The notes below the pieces were generated by a model. The model made no database searches and was not told where the DNA came from. It saw only the letters and a list, made by a program, of their open reading frames with translations. The position numbers were made by a program, and so were the translations under genes. A DNA stretch of 64,000 nucleotides from Ferruginibacter sp. (GTDB lineage: Bacteria > Bacteroidota > Bacteroidia > Chitinophagales > Chitinophagaceae): assembly GCF_028288465.1 (NCBI RefSeq), contig NZ_JAQBNR010000036.1, positions 1-64,000 on the forward strand, read 5' to 3'. Each line of letters opens with the position of its first letter. The stretch's first letter is position 1. Below, one piece after another: positions 25,364 to 33,871 of this stretch.

Positions 25364-25400
25364 AAAAAGTTGCCCTGCGTTAAACACAGGGCAACTTTTT
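25364..25400. terminator. Bidirectional intrinsic terminator between pyk and DUF1761 gene
   Basis: A perfect 14-bp stem (AAAAAGTTGCCCTG at 25364-25377, CAGGGCAACTTTTT at 25387-25400) has a 9-nt loop. It is flanked by A- and T-runs and sits between convergent genes. Confidence 0.95.
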
Positions 25401-25412
25401 GTTTGATAGATT

Positions 25413-25835
25413 TTATTGCCAAACGCAAATGATTACCGCGGCAATAATATTACCCAACAAGGTATATCCGCCGTTAATAAAATGCAGGCCAATGGCTCTT
25501 TTTTCAAACAGGTAAGAATTGCTGATAGCTGTTGAGCCGAAGCATATGCCGGTGAGGGTACCCAACTTCAGGCCCTGACTAAACAGGCCAAGATTAAGAT
25601 AGGCTGCAAGAATTGCAAGCCCGATACAAGCAACCAAAATAGTTGCAAACGAAGCGCCCATAATAGCTCCCATTCCCTTGGTAGCATTGGGATCACTGGC
25701 ATCAATTTTGGTCAATGCCAGCCAGGTTTTTGCAAACAATACTTTAGAATACCAAACGGCTCCCAAAGCAAAATAGGCTATAGCAGCAACCAAGACTGCC
25801 AGCCAGTGAATGTGGTGAAAAATTGCTGGATTCAT
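25413..25835 (-). CDS. DUF1761 family membrane protein
   Basis: The 140-residue protein has four hydrophobic helices: about 8-28 (IHWLAVLVAAIAYFALGAVWYS), 55-77, 84-104 and 115-138. The N-terminal pattern HWLAVLVAAIAYFALGAVWYSKVLFAKTWLAL is characteristic of DUF1761. No function is known. It lies downstream of the GH31 gene on the same strand, but about 180 bp separate them. Confidence 0.85.
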   Translation of the reverse strand: MNPAIFHHIHWLAVLVAAIAYFALGAVWYSKVLFAKTWLALTKIDASDPNATKGMGAIMGASFATILVACIGLAILAAYLNLGLFSQGLKLGTLTGICFGSTAISNSYLFEKRAIGLHFINGGYTLLGNIIAAVIICVWQ

Positions 25836-25853
25836 AAAAATAAATTGGTTTTA

Positions 25854-25868
25854 TCCGCCGCAGGCGGA
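25854..25868. repeat. Short GC-rich palindrome
   Basis: TCCGCC-GCA-GGCGGA is a 6-bp inverted repeat with a 3-nt loop in otherwise AT-rich intergenic DNA just upstream of the DUF1761 gene. It looks like a REP-type unit. No second copy was found in the window. Confidence 0.35.
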
Positions 25869-26012
25869 AGGTTAAGTGGAGAAGATACCAGCATACAAAA
25901 TACAATAAATATTTACTTTTTCCTATCCGTCTCACTAATGAAAATAACGACTGATGGAGCAGGCATTTTTTCACTGCACTACATAACTTTTTACAAAAAA
26001 AACAGCGGCTGG

Positions 26013-29000
26013 TCAATCATTTTGTATCACAACCTGGTGTTTTTTTTGCGTTGCAATTTTTCTTGTTTGGATATGTAAAACTGTGTTACCATTGGTGGTA
26101 TCGACATAATAACCTTCTTCATTGTGTAATATTCTTTCACCAGTTAATTGCGGTAACAATTCTCCATCCAGGGATGCAGTTTTCGGAGAGGTGCTTGTAT
26201 GGACTATTAAATGATAGCTTCGCCTGTTAATGCTTCCATTATACTTGCCTTTTACAGCGTTTATGGTAACTGTAATAATCTTACCGGCATTCATTTCAAA
26301 TAAAGTCGTAGCGTAAGCCCCCTTTTTATACTCCCTGGTAAGCCCGTCATCCTCATATAAGTTAAATGCTGTCTTACTTTCCGGGTACATATCCAGTGTT
26401 AATGTATCAGGCTTTTTTTCTGCATCAAAATTCATTGCCTGGTACATCGGTATGATAGCTCCAGCCTTTACAAACACAGGCAGTTTTTCCAAAGACGCAG
26501 CATAATGTCTTAACCACTTTCCGCCGTTAAATAGTTCCCCGTTCCAGTAATCAATCCATTTTCCGCGAGGCAAATAAATACTGTCACGTTCGTTGCCCGG
26601 TTTATACACCGGTGCCACCAGCAACCACTGGCCATTCATAAACTGGTACTGGGTTTGTTTACCCAACGTGGTGCTGTCATTAGGAAACTCAAGTACCATT
26701 GCTCTTGCAGCAGGTACTCCGGTGATATTAGCTTCCCTGCATAATGTATACATATACGGGGTGAGGCGCATTTTTAACTGCAGGTATTTTCTGTTGATAC
26801 TGGTATAAGGCTCACCTGATATCCACGGCTGTTTATCTTTTTTTGCCCAGCCGCTCATGGTCATTAAAACCGGGATAAAAGATTTCCATTGCAGGTCACG
26901 TGTATAGGTGCTGTCACTGCCACCAAAAATACCATCGATATCTGAAGATGCGGCGTTCTGTGCACTTAAACCTGCGCCAGTTATCGTTGGGATATGAAAG
27001 CGGATGTACTCCCAACCGCCATACTGATCGCCGCTCCACATGGTGCTGTAGCGCTGTGTACCAGCCCACCCCATTACGCTCCAGATAAAGCCGCGGGCAT
27101 TGCTGTTATTTTCTATGCCTTCATAAGCAGCCCTGCAACCATCCAGTGCATACTTATAACCCGGCCCAACCCAGGCGACATCCAGCTTACACAAACGGGT
27201 GCCATAGGTGCCTACTTCGGTAGCTATTTTATCTATACCATTCTCTGTCCATAAACCTGTGTAAAATCCACGTTCATGCAAAGCCTTTACCACACTGTCT
27301 AATTTAACATATCCGCAGCCATAACCATCATTGGGTAAAATCCATCCACGTGGCATTCCGTGCGCTATATATTGGTCGGCTATTTTCCAAATTACGTCAG
27401 GGGTGGTCTGTGGTTTTTTATCACGTCCAGGCTTGTTGTAACAATTGGCATCACCCATACTCAAGGCCCATCTTGGCATCAGAAAAGGCTTGCCGGTAAT
27501 ATCTGTATACCGGTTTAAAATATTTTTAAGAGAGGGGCCGTAAAAGTAAAAGGCATCAAAACGATTTTCATTGTGTGATAAGCGCAGGGTATCATTAAAG
27601 CTATATTCACCTGCATCAAATGTATTTCTACAAACACCATAGCCTGCAGTGCTCATGTAAAATGGAGCAGGGTTGGCACGGCCGCCGTCATCCCAGCCAC
27701 CGCCTTTTTCAATAAGAATCGTTTTGTTACGGTGAGAAAAATAGCCGTTCTGCATTCCACATCCGTAAAAATATTCACCGGGCCTGGCAGACAAGGTTTG
27801 CACTGTTTTTTGTCCGAATAAAAGTGGCTGCTTTTCTTCCCAGATAACCGCTGTGTTAGCCGCATTATACATGGCGAAACGCATCGGCTTTTTATATGCC
27901 CTAACTGCACAAAGCTTACTCTGCAACAAAACATAATCGCCCTTGTCGGTGAAAATAATGTTACTTTTTAATGCTGGTTTTGCAATCACAATATCTCCTG
28001 CGGCCGGGTCGGTGAAATTACCATCCGGGGCTAACCAAATCCTGAAAATGTCGTCACGGTAGAATTGCAATCTAACTTTGGTGACGCCTGATGAAAAAAC
28101 AAAAGCCGTTGATTCCTTTTTTATGGCCGTGATATTACCAACAAAAGTTGCAGCTGCATTCAGTTGTACATTAAGTGTATTGTCAATTGTGTGTTCGTCG
28201 CCGGGGTAATTTATTTTGAAATTGATATGATGCACCGGCCGGAACGTAAGGTCTGTGGGCGGAAAAACGATGTCTCTTTCTTCGCCAGATTTAAAAGCAT
28301 TAGTTGCTGCCGGCACTTTTAAGGTGAGTATATTTTTACTATCAATATCTGCCGTAACAGTAAAATTGGCGTTGATATTTTGCTCACCGGAATTTCTTAT
28401 TTTCAGTACCAGTTCATCGTTCTTTTTAAACTGGTTGCTTTCTTCATTGTGCGATAAAAGCTGCACTATACTTACATCCTGGCTGTAAGCTTCACTTAAT
28501 GTAATATCATCTACCATCCAGTAAAACCCCATCAATCCTTTCCAGTAAAAACGCAAAAAAACAGCTGGCTGGTTGGCAGCAATTGCAGATACATCAATGG
28601 TTTCAGTAAGTGGGGCAAACATATCCGTTTCACTTTTAATGGTGTGGCGTACATCCCATTGCTGCCAGTGAATGCTATCGGTACTTACACCGACAAACAA
28701 GCCCGCTGTATCATTTTGCCGGTAATTCCACCAGCGAAATTTTTGTTGAAATTGAAGGATCACCGATTTTTTGCCAGTGCAATTAATGGGTGCGGAAACA
28801 ATATATCCATCGGGGTATTGTTTACGTTTAACCCAGTTGTCTACATCTTCATCCGTAAAATAACCAGCCTGGAACTGCAGGTGATAACCCCGGCTGACAG
28901 AAGCAATCGGCGGTGCCTGTTGCTGGTATTTATAAGAACCGGGATAAGGCTGATTGGTAACAATCCATTGCGGATCCCAGGTGCCGGCCGGTGGAATATG

Positions 29001-29126
29001 CCAGCCGGCGGGAAGTTTACCCGAAGAAAAATCCTGGTGCCAGAAAACTTTGTTCTTATTTTTTTGGGCTGACAACACCGTAGCGTATAAAATGAATATG
29101 CTAAAAACTATTTTCTTTATCTGCAT
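26013..29126 (-). CDS. Secreted glycoside hydrolase family 31 protein
   Basis: The start chosen is ATG 29126, which opens a signal peptide (MQIKKIVFSIFILYATVLSA). An upstream ATG would add 31 residues without signal character. The mature protein (1037 residues in all) has an N-terminal jelly-roll adhesion-like domain (about 25-215), an Ig/CARDB-like segment (about 220-330), a GH31 N-terminal domain, the catalytic barrel (about 560-850) and C-terminal beta domains. The probable nucleophile is Asp 649 in KLDVAW and the acid/base Asp 700 in WSGDQYGGWEYIRF. GH31 enzymes are retaining alpha-glycosidases (glucosidase, xylosidase, galactosidase or others). Divergent from another glycosidase-like gene. 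Confidence 0.88.
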   Translation of the reverse strand: MQIKKIVFSIFILYATVLSAQKNKNKVFWHQDFSSGKLPAGWHIPPAGTWDPQWIVTNQPYPGSYKYQQQAPPIASVSRGYHLQFQAGYFTDEDVDNWVKRKQYPDGYIVSAPINCTGKKSVILQFQQKFRWWNYRQNDTAGLFVGVSTDSIHWQQWDVRHTIKSETDMFAPLTETIDVSAIAANQPAVFLRFYWKGLMGFYWMVDDITLSEAYSQDVSIVQLLSHNEESNQFKKNDELVLKIRNSGEQNINANFTVTADIDSKNILTLKVPAATNAFKSGEERDIVFPPTDLTFRPVHHINFKINYPGDEHTIDNTLNVQLNAAATFVGNITAIKKESTAFVFSSGVTKVRLQFYRDDIFRIWLAPDGNFTDPAAGDIVIAKPALKSNIIFTDKGDYVLLQSKLCAVRAYKKPMRFAMYNAANTAVIWEEKQPLLFGQKTVQTLSARPGEYFYGCGMQNGYFSHRNKTILIEKGGGWDDGGRANPAPFYMSTAGYGVCRNTFDAGEYSFNDTLRLSHNENRFDAFYFYGPSLKNILNRYTDITGKPFLMPRWALSMGDANCYNKPGRDKKPQTTPDVIWKIADQYIAHGMPRGWILPNDGYGCGYVKLDSVVKALHERGFYTGLWTENGIDKIATEVGTYGTRLCKLDVAWVGPGYKYALDGCRAAYEGIENNSNARGFIWSVMGWAGTQRYSTMWSGDQYGGWEYIRFHIPTITGAGLSAQNAASSDIDGIFGGSDSTYTRDLQWKSFIPVLMTMSGWAKKDKQPWISGEPYTSINRKYLQLKMRLTPYMYTLCREANITGVPAARAMVLEFPNDSTTLGKQTQYQFMNGQWLLVAPVYKPGNERDSIYLPRGKWIDYWNGELFNGGKWLRHYAASLEKLPVFVKAGAIIPMYQAMNFDAEKKPDTLTLDMYPESKTAFNLYEDDGLTREYKKGAYATTLFEMNAGKIITVTINAVKGKYNGSINRRSYHLIVHTSTSPKTASLDGELLPQLTGERILHNEEGYYVDTTNGNTVLHIQTRKIATQKKHQVVIQND

Positions 29127-29298
29127 ATAAAATGGTTGTTTTATTTTTTTGCCGGCACCAATTCCGGTCAATGCAAGATATAGAAAACGCAGAGTACGGT
29201 ATCTGGCATCGCTTAACAATTTAATTTATATTCTATCTTACAAATTTGCCCCTTTATACATGACAGCATCATTTGCTATATTTAGAAAAAATTTAAGT

Positions 29299-32289
29299 AT
29301 GGTATTGAAGCAATTGTTTACGGCAGCAATTTCATTGATGATGTTCAATGCCGGCATGGCTCAGCAAATAAAATATGTTAGCAGTAACAACGGCTGGAAC
29401 CCTGATTCACTGGGCAATCACAGGGCTGTGCTGCAGTTTAATGGAACTGGTCAGGTTGCAAAAGTAAGCATACCATGGAGAAGGAATGATGATCCCGCAC
29501 ACAAACGCATTATTTTACAAGATGGAGCTACAGGAAAAAAGATCAACAATGTAAGCACAACATATGCTGACAGAGAAAGAGCTGACATCTCTTTTGAACC
29601 GGTATCTGGCAAAGGAATTTATTATGCTTACTATATGCCTTACCGCAATGAAGGTCGCAGTAATTATCCAAAAGGCGTTTACCTGCAACCGGAAAATACT
29701 GCAGATGGTAAATGGCTGTCTGCCTCCAAATCTGCAAAAATCAACACTACCGTAAAGCAAATTGAATCCATTGATTCCTTCAACAGTGTTTACCCGATGG
29801 AGGTAATAGCAACACCAAAAGAAACTGCTGCTATCATTGCATCTGCTACCAACAAAAGCTACCTGGTATTTCCGGAAAACCGGTTGTATCCTATCAAAAT
29901 GAAAAACCGTATTCCTTACCGCTGGATACAAAAAGGGCTGCAAAATAGCTTCAGCGACAAAGCGGCCCGTGGCGAGCAATACAGCTACCAGTTAGGTCTG
30001 TACGCTGTGGAGGGGTTGCAGGATGTACAGGTCAAATTCACTGACCTGGTAAACTACAAAAATGAAAAAATCTCTGCCAGTAAGACCACTTGCATTAACA
30101 CCGATGGCATAGATTATGCCACCCATCCTTTTACAAAAACAGTAAACGTTGAAAAAAATACGGTTCAGCCATTGTGGTGTACACTTGATATTCCTTCAAC
30201 TGTAGCAGCCGGCATTTACAAAGGGAAAGCTACCATCACATCAAAGAATGCCGCCGCTACCACTATTGATATTATATTAACTATTACCAACGAATTACTA
30301 ACTGATGGCGGCATCAGCGAACCATGGAAACAAACCAGGTTACATTGGCTCAACTCCACACTGGCACAGGATAATACGGTAATTGCACCTTATATTCCAT
30401 TGACTGTGGAAGGCAATACCGTTGGTTTATTAGGGAGAAAAATAACCCTGGGAGAAAACGGCTTCCCGGCACAGATCAGCACTTTTTTTACACCTGAAAT
30501 GACGGGCTACACAGAGCAGCCCAATACCCTGCTTTCGGCGCCGGTTGATTTTACATTTTCACAGCCGGATGGTGGTAAGATGGTTTTAATAAGCGACGGC
30601 ATTTATTTTACAAAAAAAGAAGCTGGCACTGTGCAATGGACTTCTTCGAGCAACAGCCCTTCATTAGAAATGGATGTTGATGCATCGATGGAATTTGATG
30701 GATTTATTGCGTATAAAGTAAAAATAACCGCTTTAAAAGACGTCGCTCTGAAAGACATTGCCATGCAAATCCCCCTTACCAAAACAGCGGGTAAATACAT
30801 GATGGGGCTCGGACAAAAAGGAGGAAACAGGCCGCCCTCATTTAGCTGGAAATGGGATGTGGCGCACAAAAACCAGGATGGTGCCTGGATTGGAAACGTA
30901 AATGCAGGATTGCAATATTCTTTGCGGGACGACAAATATGTTCGTCCGTTGAATACCAATTTTTATTTACAAAAACCTTTACTGCTGCCGGATAGCTGGG
31001 GCAATGATAATCAAGGCGGGGTAAATATTAATCAACAAGACAGCACTGTTTTGGTAAATAATTACAGCGGGCAACGCAGCATGAAAAAAGGTGATACACT
31101 GTTTTATAATTTTACTTTGTTGATTACACCTTTCCATCCAATCAATACGAATTTTCAATGGGCTACCCGTTTTTACCACAGTTATAAACCAATCGATACT
31201 ATTAAAGCAACCGGCGCAACAGTTATTAATATTCACCATGGTAACGCTATCAATCCTTATATCAATTATCCCTTTATTGAATATAAAAAAATGAAGACTT
31301 ACATAGATGAAGCACATAGCAAAGGACTGAAGGTAAAAATTTACAACACGGTAAGAGAACTGAGCAACAGGGCCTATGAGACTTTTCCTATGCGCAGTCT
31401 TGGCCACGAAATTTATTCACCCGGCAAAGGCGGCGGCTTTAGCTGGTTACAGGAGCATGTGGACAGTGATTATATTGCTGCCTGGTTTGTACCTGAATTG
31501 AAAGATGCTGCCATTGTAAACAGTGGTATGAGCCGCTGGCATAATTACTATGTGGAAGGCATGAACTGGCTTGTACAGAACGTAGGCATTGATGGCATTT
31601 ACCTGGATGATGTTGCCTTTGACCGCATTACAATGAAAAGAATAAAACGTGTATTGACGAAAGATGGTCATCCTGGTATTATTGATTTGCATTCAGCCAA
31701 CCAGTACAATAAAAATGATGGTTTTAATAACAGCGGTAATTTGTACATGGAGCATTTCCCTTACCTCAACCGTTTGTGGTTTGGTGAATATTTTGATTAC
31801 GAAAAAAATGATCCTGATTTCTTTTTAACTGAAGTGAGTGGTATACCCTTTGGCCTGATGGGAGAAATGTTACAGGATGGCGGCAATCCCTGGCGTGGAA
31901 TGATTTATGGCATGACCAACCGGATGCCCTGGAGCGATAATGCAGACACAAGGCCCATCTGGAAAGCCTGGGATGATTTTGGTATGGAAGGTACCAGCAT
32001 GATAGGTTACTGGAGCGATAACTGCCCTGTAAAAACGAGTAACGATAAAGTTCTGGCAACAGCATATACAAAAAAAGGCAATGCCCTTATTTCTATCGCC
32101 AGCTGGGCTGCTGCTGATACTGCTGTTCATTTGCTGATAGATTGGAAAAAACTGGGAATGGATCCCGCAAAAACGACCATTACGGCGCCGGAAATAAAAA
32201 ACTTTCAACCGGCAAAAACATTTGATGCCAGTGAAATGATACCGGTAGTAAAAAATAAAGGCTGGTTGCTGGTATTAAAGGAGAATTAA
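29299..32289 (+). CDS. Putative secreted glycoside hydrolase (GH123 / DUF6067-like)
   Basis: ATG 29299 gives a clean signal peptide (MVLKQLFTAAISLMMFNAGMAQ). The frame is open further upstream, but that part lacks signal features. The 996-residue protein has beta-rich N-terminal modules (about 25-480) and a TIM-barrel-like region. That region includes AHSKGLKVKIYNTVRELSNRA (about 675-695), GIDGIYLDDVAFDR (paired Asp 770-771) and DLHSANQYN. The catalytic-type Asp pair and layout resemble DUF6067/GH123-related proteins of Bacteroidetes. The substrate is unknown. The 172-bp interval with the divergent GH31 gene suggests joint regulation and use of one glycan. Confidence 0.68.
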   Translation: MVLKQLFTAAISLMMFNAGMAQQIKYVSSNNGWNPDSLGNHRAVLQFNGTGQVAKVSIPWRRNDDPAHKRIILQDGATGKKINNVSTTYADRERADISFEPVSGKGIYYAYYMPYRNEGRSNYPKGVYLQPENTADGKWLSASKSAKINTTVKQIESIDSFNSVYPMEVIATPKETAAIIASATNKSYLVFPENRLYPIKMKNRIPYRWIQKGLQNSFSDKAARGEQYSYQLGLYAVEGLQDVQVKFTDLVNYKNEKISASKTTCINTDGIDYATHPFTKTVNVEKNTVQPLWCTLDIPSTVAAGIYKGKATITSKNAAATTIDIILTITNELLTDGGISEPWKQTRLHWLNSTLAQDNTVIAPYIPLTVEGNTVGLLGRKITLGENGFPAQISTFFTPEMTGYTEQPNTLLSAPVDFTFSQPDGGKMVLISDGIYFTKKEAGTVQWTSSSNSPSLEMDVDASMEFDGFIAYKVKITALKDVALKDIAMQIPLTKTAGKYMMGLGQKGGNRPPSFSWKWDVAHKNQDGAWIGNVNAGLQYSLRDDKYVRPLNTNFYLQKPLLLPDSWGNDNQGGVNINQQDSTVLVNNYSGQRSMKKGDTLFYNFTLLITPFHPINTNFQWATRFYHSYKPIDTIKATGATVINIHHGNAINPYINYPFIEYKKMKTYIDEAHSKGLKVKIYNTVRELSNRAYETFPMRSLGHEIYSPGKGGGFSWLQEHVDSDYIAAWFVPELKDAAIVNSGMSRWHNYYVEGMNWLVQNVGIDGIYLDDVAFDRITMKRIKRVLTKDGHPGIIDLHSANQYNKNDGFNNSGNLYMEHFPYLNRLWFGEYFDYEKNDPDFFLTEVSGIPFGLMGEMLQDGGNPWRGMIYGMTNRMPWSDNADTRPIWKAWDDFGMEGTSMIGYWSDNCPVKTSNDKVLATAYTKKGNALISIASWAAADTAVHLLIDWKKLGMDPAKTTITAPEIKNFQPAKTFDASEMIPVVKNKGWLLVLKEN

Positions 32290-32322
32290 TTACTGTTGGA
32301 TAAAGGCTGCATTACACTGTAT

Positions 32323-33021
32323 CTATTTTGTGATAAGCCCGGCTATAATCGCCAATGCAATACTCATTAAAGTTCCTATCACCAGGTATTCTGTTTTAAT
32401 TTCCGGCCGGTCTTTTTCATTAAAGCGAATAATGCCTTTTGCCGCCACCAGCAAGCCTATAGCAGAATACTGGCTTTGCAAAACAAAGATCAGTATAATG
32501 ATCCGTTCCACCATGCCGATCCATTTACCGGCGTTGGCAAGGCTTTCAGAGTCCGGTAATTGATCCCGCCACTGGCGGGTTAGCTGGCCAATTAAAATGC
32601 CTGCAGGCGCTGTTAAAAACACAATTGCCGTTAGTCGTTTCCAAATAACAGCATCTGTATTTAACTGTTGAAGCGTTTGCTTTATATCACTCCATTCAAG
32701 GAAGGCGAAATACCAGCAGCCGGCAATTATCAGCAGATGAAAAAACTGGTCTGCAATAAAGTAGGCAACGGTATTTTTTTGATACGATTTCCAGACGTCG
32801 ATTAATGTATGCGAAATTAAAATGACGAGCGCTACTATCCAGTATTGCCAGCCAATCATCAGCAAGGCTATCAGCCCTGTTATAAAGCCATGCAGATACA
32901 GTTTACCGGAACGAAAATGTTTTTCCGTTCTGTCATTTACCCAGCTCGCAGGCTGTAGTATAAAATCGGTAATAAGATGTGCCAGCACCAATTTGGTAAG
33001 CCACACTGCCGCAGTAATCAT
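32323..33021 (-). CDS. DUF3307 family membrane protein
   Basis: The 232-residue protein has the DUF3307 N terminus (LVLAHLITDFILQPASWVNDR). It has about six hydrophobic segments, including GFITGLIALLMIGWQYWIVALVILIS, FLEWSDIK, LTAIVFLTAPAGILIGQLT, MVERIIILIFVL and YLVIGTLMSIALAIIAGLI. A histidine lies in HTLIDVWKSYQ. The start overlaps the stop of the SatD-type gene as ATGA (4 bp), so the two are translationally coupled. The function is unknown. Pairing with SatD-family genes is common in this phylum. Confidence 0.88.
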   Translation of the reverse strand: MITAAVWLTKLVLAHLITDFILQPASWVNDRTEKHFRSGKLYLHGFITGLIALLMIGWQYWIVALVILISHTLIDVWKSYQKNTVAYFIADQFFHLLIIAGCWYFAFLEWSDIKQTLQQLNTDAVIWKRLTAIVFLTAPAGILIGQLTRQWRDQLPDSESLANAGKWIGMVERIIILIFVLQSQYSAIGLLVAAKGIIRFNEKDRPEIKTEYLVIGTLMSIALAIIAGLITK

Positions 33022-33641
33022 GTTAGTTGATTGATTATATTTTCATATTGTTGCAACAGTTTTTCAATCTCCGCCCACCGCCCGGCCGTTACATGCTGGT
33101 GCACGGTACTCTTTGATTTTTTCAGCAACTCTGCTACCTCCTGCTGTGTCTTTCCCTTTAGCAATTCAAAAATCACTTCCGCCTGCTTGCCCGTCATTGC
33201 TTTAAAGATGGCATTCAGGTAATCCGAAATGATCTCTAAACCCACATTGGCTAAACTATTACCAGAAGTCATTATCAGTCTTGTCCCTGCCTCCGCCATT
33301 TCATCAAAGGCACGGCCGGATAAAATAAAAGCTTCGCCTTTGGACATACCCAATTTTTTTACGGGTGTTGTTACCGCCGCTATCCCGATACTTATCCTTA
33401 TATCTGATTCATTGATGGTTTCACTTTTAGACAAGCTGATAGCAGCCGTACGGCAAATCAAGGCAGTTTTCAGGGCTTCCGCAGGATTTTTTACATATAC
33501 CTGGAAACTATCGCCCCGGTAAAATTCAAACTGGTGGGCAGCCAGCGCCGCCGTTAATATTTTAAGTAGTTTCTTTTCTGTTATTTTTTTTAACCGGGTT
33601 GAGTTTACAATATCACCGGTTAGTACTGCCCTTAGTGCCAT
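33018..33641 (-). CDS. SatD-family regulator: cyclase-like domain plus helix-turn-helix
   Basis: ATG 33641 (MALRAVLTGDIVNSTRL) gives 207 residues; an ATG at 33674 would add 11. The N-terminal part (about 4-130) looks like a class III nucleotide-cyclase fold. GDIVNST has Asp 10, YRGDSF has Asp 44 (both could be metal ligands), RISIGIAAV follows, and then LSGRAFDEMAEAG. The C-terminal part (about 163-192, KTQQEVAELLKKSKSTVHQHV) is a LuxR/sigma-like helix-turn-helix. Four 18-bp palindromes repeated every 29 bp stand upstream, the nearest overlapping its promoter. It shares an ATGA junction with the DUF3307 gene. SatD itself has no established biochemical function. Confidence 0.82.
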   Translation of the reverse strand: MALRAVLTGDIVNSTRLKKITEKKLLKILTAALAAHQFEFYRGDSFQVYVKNPAEALKTALICRTAAISLSKSETINESDIRISIGIAAVTTPVKKLGMSKGEAFILSGRAFDEMAEAGTRLIMTSGNSLANVGLEIISDYLNAIFKAMTGKQAEVIFELLKGKTQQEVAELLKKSKSTVHQHVTAGRWAEIEKLLQQYENIINQLT

Positions 33642-33671
33642 TACTAAAAATTGTTTGCTGGTATAAATATA

Positions 33672-33791
33672 CAAAAAATAATTCAGTTCGTTTAAATGAA
33701 CGAACTTTTAATAAATTCGTTTAATTAAACGAACTTTTAAATAATTCGTTCATTTAAACGAACTACGCGATAATTCGTGTAAATAAACGAA
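33672..33791 (-). promoter_or_regulatory. Promoter and four-site operator array of the satD-type operon
   Basis: Four 18-bp sites occur at 33687-33704, 33716-33733, 33745-33762 and 33774-33791, each starting exactly 29 bp after the last. The consensus is TTCGTTTAnnTAAACGAA. Site 2 (TTCGTTTAATTAAACGAA) is a perfect palindrome and the others differ at one to four positions. Spacers are 11 bp (CTTTTAATAAA-like). A -7-like element (minus strand TATTTTTTG, 33680-33672) lies next to site 1, which would cover the -33 region. This geometry suggests repression, most simply by the SatD protein itself. Confidence 0.82.
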
Positions 33792-33871
33792 CTTAAACCC
33801 GGGCTCAATTTAGCTGCTTTATTATAACAGCTTATTGAAACCAGACCGCTGCATATACATTTGCCAAAGAA

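Noticed and set aside
29149..29298. N-terminal extension of the GH123/DUF6067-like gene
   Set aside because: The 50 residues before ATG 29299 are basic and lack signal features, and they would overlap the leader of the divergent GH31 gene. The signal peptide begins at 29299.
33686..33791. CRISPR array
   Set aside because: The 29-bp period and repeats resemble one, but the repeats are 18 bp and palindromic, the spacers are nearly alike and only 11 bp long, and there are no cas genes. An operator array is the better reading.
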